In this document: piece by piece, positions 24,481 through 36,800 of the stretch
Numbering within the stretch: the stretch's first letter is position 1
Layout: every line of letters begins with the position of its first letter
DNA from: Ephydatia muelleri
Lineage: Eukaryota > Porifera > Demospongiae > Spongillida > Spongillidae
DNA length: 64,000 nucleotides
Direction of reading: 5' to 3'
Assembly (NCBI GenBank): GCA_013339895.1
Contig: JABACO010000001.1
Location: 26,890,015 to 26,954,014, forward strand
Position numbers and translations under genes: made by a program
Notes under the pieces: model-generated
The model's database searches: none
The model's input: only the letters and a program-made list of their open reading frames with translations
Told to the model about the DNA's origin: nothing

Positions 24481-26824
24481 AGAGAGTTAGAGGGCAATGG
24501 CTATGTCCAGGGAAATGGGCCGGGATTCAAGAAGTTCATTAGATGAGGCCAGTGTGATGACAAGCTCACATTGTACTGCAAGGTGAGCAGCAGCCACAAC
24601 TCTTGGCCTGAGGTGTGTTCATTACTTCTTTGCTCAGGGCTCCTTGTGTTGGTACACATACATGTATCACACACATACACATATGCATCACACTCATGTG
24701 CATATACACACACAAATACATACACACTGTTACACTATTATACATGCATACATGCACACTCAACATAGGCGTCCGCTCGATAGGGCATGGCGGGGGGCAT
24801 CCCCCCCCCTGTGTACCAACTAATCATATATCTAATTACTTTCATAGCACTATAACTATACGTGTATTGCATGATCGATTCTTGTCCTGGTGATTACAAC
24901 ATTAAACTGTATGTTTCCAGTAACCTAAATATAACCACTTCCTTTGCACACATGTTTCAGAGAGAATGGATCGATTCGTGAATACTTGCCAGCAATATTG
25001 ATATAAATATTACACCATGCACAGCACAGCAGCATCTCTCTCAACGTCTCAGTGAGATGCTGCATTACAAACATGGGAAGTCATGAGATCAAATCACTTG
25101 AAGCAGCATTGGCAGGTGAGAGGAGAGAGAGGAGTGGTGAGGACTAAAAGAGATGTTCAATCTAACCCCCCTCCAAGATGTCAAGCCATGACCACATAAT
25201 TGTAACTGTCTTGTAAGATCACGATTAGTGATTTTGAAAATTTGTCCAGCAACATCACTGTGCCTATTTTTCAAACACAATACTAGTTGCGTTCAGGCTT
25301 TTGTCAAACCCCCTTTCTCAAATCTTGCGTATTGGGCCTGGTTTGCTTGAGTATGTTTGTCGATGTGCATATGTGTTTGAGGATGAAGGTGATGGTGATG
25401 ATGATAATGGTGATGATGATGGTGGTGATGATGTATAGTTGGTGATGGTGACATAGAGTGGGTGTCAAGATGATAGCAGTAACATTCACATGTAAGTAGG
25501 GTGGGTCATGGGTAGTACGTTATATATTTCAAATCAAACACTGAGATGCACTGACCTCGGAGAATTGATTGTAACTATACTGTAGAAACACCCCTTTGGT
25601 AGAGAACAGGTTTTGCTCTGTTACTGCACCCAAAAGGGCAACAATTAGACACCCAGGAGTGAGAAGAGAGCAGGGGGTAGAAGGTCTGATGTACATCTAA
25701 GATGGGAACGGAAGGACCAATATTGGTTGGTTGTCACTTCCCCATCTTGGTTGCAGATTCTAGACAGTCCCAATTGATGCTACTTACACTCTACACCAAC
25801 CATCTGTATTGCAGCCACTTCCATAAAAGAGTCAAAACAATTCTGATCCTTAAGTGATCGCAGTAGAGACTGTACATGCAGGGCCTTTCCGATCAGTGTG
25901 CACTTTACGTTGGGAAGTGCTTGCATGCAATTGTGATGGTGCAGGCAGTCTCCAAACTTGGCCTGTAGTAATGCAGTGTGGAGTTGATGTGTCATTGATG
26001 AGGTGTGACTATGCACCTGATACCAAGGTGTTGTCCCCTCCTACTTCCCCTTCCTACCCCCTCCCAATGCTACCCCACATAGAACAGGGGGCACATAATG
26101 CTTTGGTTCCTGTCCATCATACATGTAGTTTAGGGCCTCTTGCTAACAATCAAAAATACTTTCATCAGGGAGCCAGCATGTGACAAACACCTTCCTGGCA
26201 CCATGTGCATCCATCCATGCGTGCCATGTTGTGTAGCCATAAGTGTGGGATTAGCATAGGTGTGGGCATAGCTCATGGCCTACCAGGTATCAGTGGTCAT
26301 TTGCATGGCTCATGGTTTTGTGAAGAATGGATGGACATAAGCCAGACAATGGAAGGGGAAATCCCTCTTTTTACCATTGATGTGGGATTTTGTTTTCCCT
26401 CTCTTCTTCATTGATGGGGATTTCCCTTTATTCACCACCTCTCAGATCCAGTGACCAGTTTGTCTTTTTCTTGAGATGGTCACTGTGTTTTGGCTTCATC
26501 CCTCCAGGATGAGAAGATCAGACTGCTGGACAGGGACCATGGAGAACTGCTCAATGAGTTAGAAAGAGAAAGAGTATGTGTATGCATGTGTGTATATATG
26601 GGAGGTGTGAATGAGTGGTTTTATGCACATGTGCATTCATTATGGCTTTGTGTACACTAGTATCTGTGAGATTTGTGATGTATGTGATGTGTGTGTGATA
26701 TGGTTTATCCTAGGTAAGTAAACTGGATGTTGCTCCTTTGACATTCAGTGATGTAGCAGGCTCTGTCTTTACACCACAGATTCAGCTTGATCTGAAAACA
26801 GGATCAGAAGCAGCAGACAACTGA
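24481..26824 (+). CDS. Candidate coiled-coil protein gene, incomplete model
   Basis: Three pieces look like exons. At 24498-24583 (after a TTGCAG acceptor at 24480, GTGAGC donor) the frame MAMSREMGRDSRSSLDEASV is a possible start. At 26508-26573 a phase-0 exon after CTCCAG reads DEKIRLLDRDHGELLNELER, heptad-like coiled coil. At 26715-26824 an exon after CCTAG reads VSKLDVAPLTFSDVAGSVFT and ends TGA. A middle exon near 25020-25118 has coiled-coil-like frames (QQHLSQRLSEMLHYKH and then HEIKSLEAALA) that are not in one frame, which suggests a defect or a wrong model. No family is recognised. Confidence 0.45.
24660..24765. repeat. CA-rich microsatellite
   Basis: ACACATACA-type repeats within an intron of the candidate coiled-coil gene. 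Confidence 0.8.
25380..25450. repeat. GATGGT/GATGAT trinucleotide tract
   Basis: About 70 bp of imperfect GAT/GGT triplets. Confidence 0.85.
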
Positions 26825-26829
26825 GCAAC

Positions 26830-28342
26830 CTTTTCAATGATCTGTATAATATTGAGGCCACATAGGTAAGAAGAGCACACATCTGTAAGGCAAATGTTTT
26901 ATGTGCATTGGTTGTTCAGGGACTACAGATGGATCCTCGAGCTATCAAGATAATTGTGGATATTCCTATCACCACATTATTGAATTGTGATATCAAAGCG
27001 TTTGTACTATCAGTTGTGATCGATTGCAAATGCCCTGTGGTCACATGAGTATAAGTTTGACTGTTGTCTCTCTCACGATTATGGCACTATTGTGTAATAT
27101 CAGGGGCAATTGAAGGGAGTGATTTGAGCTAGCAAATGAAAGAACACCTCCAGGCTATGACACATGCTACAAATCTGTTTTTTGGACTGGGGACACTGAA
27201 ACAAAAGCCAAGAGGCGTGTTTGTCACATGACACTTCCTTATTACTTGTTGAAGTCAATAACATTGTGTTAGTTTTCAATATTGCATCTAGTTGATGTTA
27301 AACAATCAAGTAAACATTAAAGCACAGCCAAAAAGTTTTATGGCCAAGTATTACGAATTCCACCTCATGTAAGTTCGCTTCAGCACCTTTCACCACTGCA
27401 CTAAAATTAGGTCGAACGTAGCAGTGATGTAATCCATCTGCTGCTGTGGTGAACTGTGTCTGGAACCAATACTAAGGAGAGTACCCTTTGGACTTGTGCT
27501 TGTGAGAGGCCTGAGCACTGGCTCCTCCCCCCTCCACCCCCACATACACTGGTTGCATGCTGGATATACTAGTTGGGCCACTAGACCAAACTGGACTAGC
27601 TAAGTGAAGGGGGAATTCTAGGCTAGACAGGCCCCAGCAAGTCACATGCTAGATAACAAATTACAGTAAAACAGTAAACTGGATGTTTTTCTTTTGACAT
27701 TCAGCGATGTAGCAGGCTCTGTCTTTACACACACTTTAGATACACTGTATTATTATTAATATTATTTTATTTTCTATTCATATTATTTCTTGTATGTCAT
27801 TGTTCTATGTATTGTATTCTATTTATTACTATTAAATCACAATTCAACAACACACTGAGTGGGAGCCAGCCACACAAAAAACCTGATATACAGAAAAAAA
27901 AAATTTAAAAAAAAATTTCTGCACTCAGGTTAAATTGATGGCACTATACCTAACTACCACAACACAAGTTCAGCCATTCACTTCCTCCACCTCATGGGTT
28001 ATAGAGCTTGCCAAGGTCATCTGTTGAGGATTAAAGATAATTCCACAATGCGCAACACACAAAAATTTGCAGCACATGCACGACACTTAGACTGCACTAA
28101 AATTCTGCACAAACTTATTTAAACCTTCCCCCATGTGGCCATCAAGTGCTGTACAATCAATCACATTCAGAGGGAGCATAGTGTCTAATTCACTGTGTTC
28201 AAACGTATCCTTTTCCTGCCCCCAGTACAGTACTACCAATCAACCAACACCAAATAGGTTTAGTGACATTGTGCACACCTGCAACAAACACACAACCACA
28301 TACATGTGATGTACAAAGAATGGGTCAAGTTATACACCCAGG
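26830..28342. other. Intergenic stretch
   Basis: Apart from the exon duplicate at 27674, only AT-rich sequence and an A/T tract near 27890-27920 are seen. Confidence 0.4.
27674..27730 (+). pseudogene. Partial duplicate of the 26715 exon
   Basis: About 57 bp repeats the first part of the candidate terminal exon at 26715 (AGTAAACTGGATGTT, then TTTGACATTCAGYGATGTAG and CAGGCTCTGTCTTTACA), with a few substitutions and no continuation. It looks like a local duplication of exon sequence. Confidence 0.7.
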
Positions 28343-28800
28343 CTATTTGAGACCTCCAACCGTCTCTGAGCTGACTATCTTTGACAGATTCTGATTTCCA
28401 CCAGCATTGGCTGGCACTGTGGCACCCCCTGCATGAAGGCTATGCATATCAAACAATGCAGGGTCAAACCCAAGCTTTGCTAGAGTAACTGAGGCCGTAC
28501 AATTGCCTGAAACAACATTCCATGGTACACATGTACGTCTAACGCCCCAAACAATATCTTTCCATTCATGCTCACAGGGCAAGAATTCCCCCTCCAGTCT
28601 TACTGGACTGCACATTGATCACCATGCATTCAGCGGTGAAACTAAGTGGTCTCGAGCCTGCTGGAACTGCAGCATCATTTTTGTCCCCAAGGACACCAGA
28701 TATCTTGACCATTCCAGCTACTAACATTTTAACTTTTGTTGACCTGTTACCAATAGTACTGGCTGATGTTATAGGCTTAGTGACAGAGTCCAGCAAAGCT
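28343..28800 (-). pseudogene. Tyrosine-recombinase fragment (DIRS/Crypton-like)
   Basis: The minus strand reads LGFDPALFDMHSLHAGGATV followed by an ANAGG-type helix, which resembles the C-terminal catalytic box of tyrosine recombinases. An upstream frame carries MVINVQSSKT, resembling the preceding strand. Short and decayed, a fossil of a recombinase-bearing element. Family assignment beyond tyrosine recombinase is inference. Confidence 0.6.
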
Positions 28801-28839
28801 TCCAGGGTTCTCCAACTCAGACTTATCCCTTAATGATTT

Positions 28840-31040
28840 TGCATACTACTTTACTGGTGTGTTTTTCTTCTCCATTTGTATTAATCCACCCAGAGATCTC
28901 TGATCCCCCTAAACATCGCCCTTCCAGCCAATGCAAAAGTACGTTTGCATGTCACCGCATGGACACATCCTTTAAGTAAGCGTGACATCTTGCGCATGAA
29001 TGTTGCAAGTATACGGGGATATGATGATAACTTTGTGGCGTCTGTGTCATCGGTGTGGGGTCAAGGGATACTTCACAGAAACATGACATGACTGGAACAA
29101 ATTTATTAATAACTTACTAATATAACGAATACTGGACTAACATTTAACAAACTACATGTAGGTGCACCAGTACAGAGGAGGTTGGACAATCAATTATGCA
29201 TAAGCGGAGTAATCATATGACTGATTTCTTCAACAAGTTATTGTTTTTAACCTAGCTCTGGTGTGACTTGAAGGTACGCACATGCTGAAAATGCACTAGT
29301 TGCTTACAATTCCTTCAATTTTAACGCACGCATGATCAATACACAATTACGTAGTATCGTGTCATACTGGCTGTACCTTTTGTGGCTTGCCTAAAATGCA
29401 CAAATTAGAGGTCTTGGGTGTAATGATACATGTATATAGGATGTCCCATACAAACGATCACATGGCATAATTTTTATTAATTTTTAGGCCGGTATTTAGG
29501 GTACTAAAACTGCTGCACCTATTGAGGTCAAGTTGCCTTAATTCTACAGCAAAGAAGTGATTGAATAGCGTAGCAGAGCAACATCACCTAATGTCCGAAG
29601 TACAATTTCAATTTTCTGGTCATGTGATATGCTATTTCAATCTCATGCATACATTCACACGGTTCTGCAGTATGTCTCGCGAGTTACACGTTGGAAGATG
29701 CTTTAAGTATGAACACTGCAGAGAGTGACTATATATATATGCCTGAGTACAACTCAGGTTGGGAACTAGCCTGTCAATTAATGCTTCATTGATGAGTCAT
29801 GTGGCACAAATGGCTATCAGTGTGTGAGTGAAGTCCTAAAAGAGGTGCATATAGCACTGGCAGAGTAGAGAAACATCAGAGTGGCTATCAGCCATCACCA
29901 GGGGTTTTCCAATAGATTATGTACATGTACAGTGTACTTCACAAAATGTATAGCAGCTCTGATGATTCTGTTCTCTGCCAGTGCTATACATAGCCAATTG
30001 TGCACCATGACTCATAAGTGAAGCACTTAAAAGCTATGGCTCTTCTGACAATAGGATTGCCTGGTTCAGGCTGTATAGACTATATACATGTATAGGTTCA
30101 GGACAATGGATCAACATCAGCTATTAGAAGCAACCCTGCTGTTTCAGAAGATCTGAACGTTACATGTACGTGCTGGAGATTGGAAGGTGAACAGGATTAT
30201 ATTGCCTGATTCAGGCTCAATTTGAACAGTTTTAGAACAGCTATGAATTGGTATTTAATCCTTATTTAATCCTTATGGTAAGGACAGGAAAACCTCTCTC
30301 CACATTGCAACACGAGCACAAAGACGCAGTTGTTATTATCATCTAACTACCGCAATCCACAAGATATGGCTACAGAATTGAGAACCGAGTGGTTCTGAGT
30401 AAAAAAGATGAAATTCCCACTCGTAGAAATCACATGATCAAATCACTTGAAAAGGCACTAAGCGCATGTGCACTAATTGACTGTCCAGCCTCCTCTGATT
30501 CCAACAAATGGGTCAAAAAAGGAAGGAAATAAGGGGCCAAGTTATTAATTTTATTGATGATAACATATACATTTAATAAATGTTTGTCCTTCCTTGTGGT
30601 AGATATTATGATGGAATATTGCCATACCAATGAGCAACACTCCAAAGTTGCAGAATTACTAATGAACCGAAGTGTTTCAGAATGTGACATTTTGCACAAT
30701 AACTATACAAGATGTCTTATTTATTTTAAAAATTTTAAATGGTCATGGCAAAAGTTGTGTTGATCTGGCATGGAATGTTACACGACCATGTGCAGGTCCA
30801 AGTAGGCCATGATGCAAGAGTATGCACATGTGCATAAGAGTGTGAGCCAGCACGACTGCATGTACATGTAGTATGTGTTAGCTGAATGACAGACCAAAGT
30901 CATTGCAAGTGAGAGCTAGTGTAGCTGAGAGGGGGTAATGGGATTTAGACAATAATTTTAGCAAGGGTTATGCCAAATAGGAAAGCTTTATTACATGATG
31001 ACTAGAGGATGATGCGAGTGCATAGCAAATAGCGTTATGT
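28840..31040. other. Intergenic stretch with an imperfect inverted repeat
   Basis: No supported gene. Around 29785-30030 the phrase TAGCACTGGCAGAG and flanking sequence recur in inverse orientation, giving a decayed foldback about 240 bp long. At 30955-31040 is a copy of a repeat (AAATAGGAAAGCTTTATTAC) also present at 53390-53480 and 58330-58420. Confidence 0.5.
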
Positions 31041-31056
31041 ACCGGGAAATGAAACA

Positions 31057-33125
31057 ATTATTATTATTATTATTATTATTATTAATTACACAGATAATTC
31101 AATACATACATACACATACACTAAGTACAACTAAACTACTAGTAGCAAGTTAGGAGGGTGGAAGCTCCCTGGCCAGGATGGCTCTAGCAATGGACCGAAC
31201 CAGGACCACATTCAACCGGCCATAAATTTCAGCCACAACTACTGCCTTGGGGGAGGACTGGTGAATGGCTAGGAAGGATGCCAGCCTGGAGAAGGTATCA
31301 TGTGCCTGCTTGCCCCAATTGCCATAAGTCTCCACTGCCAATGGGATGCAGGACCAGCCCAACTCTTGGCACTTGGGTCCATTGGAGTGGAGCTTGCGGG
31401 TCTCTGCTGCCAGGGCTGCCGCACCAGCCTGGTAACATGATTCACCCAAGATGACAGAGCAGAGTGGTGAGGTAATGGTCAGGTCTAGTGCCACAGGTTT
31501 GCCTCTGTCCCAGCCAGCAATGAGGAAGTCAGCAGGTCTGGTGTGGGCAAGGTCTCTGGTAAGGCCATGACCTCTCTCCACACTCACACTTAGGTGGGCA
31601 CAACGACAAAGGTCAAATACCTCATCTCGTAGACGATTATGGCGTGTGACCACATCCCCCCATGCCTGCAGGTCACAGCATGGTGACCAAGAGGATCAAG
31701 AGCAGTATCGGGGCAGAATGGGCACATGGACCGACCAGAAGTATCTAACCCCAGCCACCACCTAATAGCCATCTGGAACTCATTCGACTCCAGGTGCAAG
31801 CCCAAACCAGGGGAAGGGACCACTGATAGCCAGGAGGAAGCATGAGGAGCAGCCACTGACAGGAGGCGAGCTCTGTTAGCTGGAGAGGAGGATTCCAACA
31901 AGATGTGGAAATGTTGGGCTTGGATCAATCCTGACAAGACCTTCTGGTGAATGGGAGACCCAGAGCAGAATTGACTGTAATGGCATTAAAGGGGGAGACC
32001 TGAGTGTTAAACATTGCCACTGCCTGTTTTAGGTGGATGTTATCAGCCTTGCCAAAGCCGGAGAATGACAGGGAGGCAATGAACGCTGCAGCAGCATGGT
32101 GAGAGAGGGAGCGAAGACCCAGACCCCCAAATTTTAGTCCTAGCTGTGCCTGGCTCCAGGCATCATTGGTAACATTGATAGCTGAGCACATTACAAAGCA
32201 CTGCTTGACCTCCTCATCAAAAGACCTTAGACCATCTGAGGCCAGGCTTGGTGGGGTAACCCTTGCTATGTGGACCATCCTGCAGAAGCTACCACACATG
32301 CGCAATAAGGAAACTGCTACCTGGAGATCGACTGCAGCAACATCCACTAGACCGGAGAGTAGCTTCCTAGACTCAGCACACCTCCCAGCGATAAACTTAG
32401 AACAGTGTAGATAATCCCCAATTGGAGCACCTAGGATGTCCAGATTAGGCAGGAGTGAGCACCTCACCTCCGGTGGGAATGATGTGTTGCCCCTCCTGCT
32501 GAACATCTCACACTTGGCCAGGTTCACATGTAGGCCCAATGCAGGACCCAACTCCTGAATCACATGTAAGGCATGCAGTACAGCTGAGCGGGTGCCAGCC
32601 AAAGCTCCATCATCGAGGTACCAAGCTTGGAGAAGGATTTCAGCACACTCCTCATCTGCGTCCAGGCTAGATACCAACTTCTGAAGGACTAGTGCAACAG
32701 TAAGGGACCTAAAGGGTCACCCTGCTGCACTCCAGACTCAGAGCTGATCTGACCAAGAGGGTGCCATAGCAGAGGATGGGTCCCATAACACCAAGACACC
32801 CAAGGTAGCAACTCAGGGAAAAAAGTAGCACACTCATCAAGGACTGCTTGCCTGGAGACAATATTAAAAGCGTTCCTCATGTCCACCTTAAGTACAACAA
32901 AGTCCTCATCCATCCAGTGCTCTTCAATGCATCCCCTGAGAGCATGGGCCACCTTCTCTGCCCCTGCGTGACAGGCCACACCCAGTTGCAGGGGTTGGAA
33001 GAACTCAGTAGCCTTGTCCTTCACCAAGGCACACATGCACTTCCCAGTCAGCCTCCTTATTGTCTCCCCCACCGCGATGGGCCTAATGTCAGGAGGGCAG
33101 CCCTCCTTGTTTTTGTTCAACTGTT
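31057..33125 (-). mobile_element. LINE with restriction-like endonuclease, 5' truncated
   Basis: The minus strand encodes a non-LTR reverse transcriptase followed by a Cys/His finger and a restriction-like endonuclease, the architecture of the R2/NeSL/Hero group. The 3' end is marked by an (AAT)n tail (31059-31085, ATT on the plus strand). The copy begins inside the reverse transcriptase at about 33125, so it is 5' truncated, as is usual for LINEs. A decayed relative is at 47200-48076. Confidence 0.88.
31150..33120 (-). pseudogene. LINE ORF: reverse transcriptase, Cys/His finger, RLE endonuclease
   Basis: Motif A is VVLKVDMRNAFNIVSRQ, motif B SGVQQGDPLGPLLL, motif C AWYLDDGALAGT with the catalytic Asp pair. 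Then come the thumb region, a finger CPFCPDTALDPLGHH...CRH, and the endonuclease core RPADFLIAGW...ALDLTITSPL, a PD-(D/E)xK-type arrangement. The frame changes three times: near 32690 just after motif B, near 31930, and in the G run near 31655 after CRHGG. Each looks like a one-base indel, so the copy is inactive but young enough that most residues are readable. Confidence 0.88.
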
Positions 33126-33700
33126 ATTAGATTGAAAGATTGTCTTTGGTAAAAGATTTTGTGTACATGTAGAGTGATGAATGAATGATGATGCATTGCT
33201 GTTTAGCACATTGTGGTAACACTCAACATTTTGTTTAAAAATTTTTTTTTATTTGTATAAATTTGTATTATTTGTATTATTACATAAACTACACAAATGC
33301 AACTGCTATTAAGGTCAATCGCAGTTCACACAAAACATGCGTATGCTGTACAGAGGTGGAAATACACTGTAGCAGTCGGACTTTGGACATTTTCTAAGCC
33401 ATTCCGCATTTTGTCAGCACAAGCTCTCTCCTGTGCAGCCAGTTTACCATACCAAAAGTAGCAAGTAATCTAAAATGTCATTGTCCAACAAATTGTCTGA
33501 CCAATTGTTCATCCTTATTTCCACCTTACGTGTATGTGTAGGGCTGTCCACACAACAGCATTGTACACAATAACAATTAGTCCTTGCATGTGTATTACAG
33601 CTTGCACACTTGCATGCCTTTTAGCTTCTTACATGTACATGTACATTTTTAAAATAGTAAAAAAGAACTTACTTCACTGTACACACTAACAATTAGTCCT
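33126..33700. other. 3' side of the receptor 3 exon array, decayed
   Basis: Between the LINE and the array lie degraded pieces of the array unit, for example CTAACAATTAGTCCTTG at about 33685 and a similar phrase at about 33570, plus a truncated 87-nt exon end at 33670-33690. I could not find a clear terminal exon with a stop for receptor 3. Confidence 0.5.
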
Positions 33701-33717
33701 TGTGTATTACAACTTAC

Positions 33718-33835
33718 ATGTTCATTGCCATTATCTTCTGAATCACGCACAACCCTAAATGCCATACATTGGATCAAATCAAGGCTGCTTTATGTGTAGA
33801 TACATAAAAACATACCGATGAGGATGTTGGATTGC
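33718..33835 (-). CDS. Array unit 6, partial: exons C 33816-33835 and B 33718-33754
   Basis: Exons C and B are intact, but the following exon A is deleted except for its last bases near 33670-33680. If exon B were read through, it would run into a stop within the downstream intron-like sequence; that could be how the gene ends, but this is inference. Confidence 0.5.
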
Positions 33836-36800
33836 CTAAACAAAAGGAATCAGTTTTATAATTAATCAAATTTTTTTTGAAATGTGTACATACATGTAAT
33901 GTACTGTACATTAATTGTGCATTGATACATGCATACTGAACATGTACCATAACGTCAGTCTTCCATTTAAAGTGCACCATGTATTATTTGACTAAGGCCT
34001 CTATTTAAATAGCTTTCTTTCTTGTTTGTGTCAAATTGCATGTCTTTTAGCTTCTATTTTTGTGGTTGCATGAAGATTATAATTATATAGTAAAAAAGAA
34101 CTTACTTCACTGTACTGAACCGCATCATGGGGAGCAGGAATGGAGATAATTGGATGACATTCAACATCCATGTAGCCATTGGGATCTGGTTTCTGGAGAG
34201 CAGAAACATTACATAGGGAATGGAACAATATGTATACAAAAAATGCCACCAGCAGAAATAATAAATCACAGAGATTATGAAATGAAAACTTATCTTTAGT
34301 GACAACAGAATTGTACAAACTAACAATTAGTCCTTGTATAATACAACTTACAAGTTCATTTCCATTATCTTCTGAATCACGCACAACCCTAAATGCCATA
34401 CATTGGATCAAATCAAGGCTGCTTTATGTGTAAATACATAAAAACATACCGATGAGGATGTTGGATTGCCTATAAACAAAAGGAATCAGTTTTATAATTA
34501 ATCAAATTTTTTTTGAAATGTGTACATACATGTAATGTACTGTACATTAATTGTGCATTGATACATGCATACTGAACATGTACCATAACGTCAGTCTTCC
34601 ATTTAAAGTGCACCATGTATTATTTGACTAAGGCCTCTATTTAAATAGCTTTCTTTCTTGTTTGTGTCAAATTGCATGTCTTTTAGCTTCTATTTTTGTG
34701 GTTGCATGAAGATTATAATAATATAGTAAAAAAGAACTTACTTCACTGTACTGAACCACATCATGGGGAGCAGAAATGGAGATAATTGGATGACATTCAA
34801 CATCCATGTAGCCATTGGGATCTGGTTTCTGGAGAGCAGAAACATTACATAGGGAATGGAACAATGTGTATACCAAAAAATGCCACCAGCAGAAATAATA
34901 AATCACAGAGATTATGAAATGAAAACTTATCTTTAGTGACAACAGAATTGTACACACTAACAATTAGTCCTTGTGTATTACAACTTACATGTTCATTGCC
35001 ATTATCTTCTGAATCACGCACAACCCTAAATGCCATACATTGGATCAAATCAAGGCTGCTTTATGTGTAGATACATAAAAACATACCGATGAGGATGTTG
35101 GATTGCCTAAACAAAAGGAATCAGTTTTATAATTAATCAAAATTTTTTTGAAATGTGTACATACATGTAATGTACTGTACATTAATTGTGCATTGATACA
35201 TGCATACTGAACATGTACCATAACGTCAGTCTTCCATTTAAAATGCACCATGTATTATTTGACTAAGGCCTCTATTTAAATAGCTTTGTTTCTTGTTTGT
35301 GTCAACTTGCATGCCTTTTAGCTTCTATTTTTGTGGTTGCATGAAGATAATAATAATATAGTAAAAAAGAACTTACTTCACTGTACTGAACCGCATCATG
35401 AGGAGCAGGAATGGAGATAATTGGATGACATTCAACATCCATGTAGCCATTGGGATCTGGTTTCTGGAGAGCAGAAACATTACATAGGGAATGGAACAAT
35501 ATGTATACCAAAAAATGCCACCAGCAGAAATAATAAATCACAGAGATTATGAAATGAAAACTTATCTTTAGTGACAACAGAATTGTACACACTAACAATT
35601 AGTCCTTGTGTATTACAACTTACATGTTCATTGCCATTATCTTCTGAATCACGCACAACCCTAAATGCCATACATTGGATCAAATCAAGGCTGCTTTATG
35701 TGTAGATACATAAAAACATACCGATGAGGATGTTGGATTGCCTAAACAAAAGGAATCAGTTTTTTAATTAATCAAATTTTTTTTTAAATCTGTACATATA
35801 TACATGTAATGTACTGTACATTAATTGTGCATTGATACATGCATACTGAACATGTACCATAACGTCAGTCTTCCATTTAAAGTGCACCATGTATTATTTG
35901 ACTAAGGCCTCTATTTAAATAGCTTTCTTTCTTGTTTGTGTCAAATTGCATGTCTTTTAGCTTCTATTTTTGTGGTTGCGTGAAGATGATAATAAAGTAA
36001 AAAAGAACTTACTTCACTGTACTGAACCACATCATGGGGAGCAGGAATGGAGATAATTTGATGACATTCAACATCTATGTAGCCATTGGGATCTGGTTTC
36101 TGGAGAGCAGAAACATTACATAGGGAATGGAACAATATGTATACCAAAAAATGCCACCAGCAGAAATAATAAATCACAGAGATTATGAAATGAAAACTTA
36201 TCTTTAGTGACAACAGAATTGTACACACTAACATTTAGTCCTTGTGTATTACAACTTACATGTTCATTGCCATTATCTTCTGAATCACGCACAACCCTAA
36301 ATGCCATACATTGAATCAAATCAAGGCTGCTTTATGTGTAGATACATAAAAACATACCGATGAGGATGTTGGATTGCCTAAACAAAAGGAATCAGTTTTT
36401 TAATTAATCAAAATTTTTTTGAAATGTGTACATACATGTAATGTACTGTACATTAATTGTGCATTGATACATGCATACTGAACATGTACCATAACGTCAG
36501 TCTTCCATTTAAAATGCACCATGTATTATTTGACTAAGGCCTCTATTTAAATAGCTTTGTTTCTTGTTTGTGTCAACTTGCATGCCTTTTAGCTTCTATT
36601 TTTGTGGTTGCATGAAGATAATAATAATATAGTAAAAAAGAACTTACTTCACTGTACTGAACCGCATCATGAGGAGCAGGAATGGAGATAATTGGATGAC
36701 ATTCAACATCCATGTAGCCATTGGGATCTGGTTTCTGGAGAGCAGAAACATTACATAGGGAATGGAACAATATGTATACCAAAAAATGCCACCAGCAGAA

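Noticed and set aside
33774-33980. Met-starting ORFs repeated through the array (about 67-98 residues each)
   Set aside because: They run through splice donors and acceptors. The real coding parts are the 20-, 37- and 87-nt exons; the rest of each ORF is intron.
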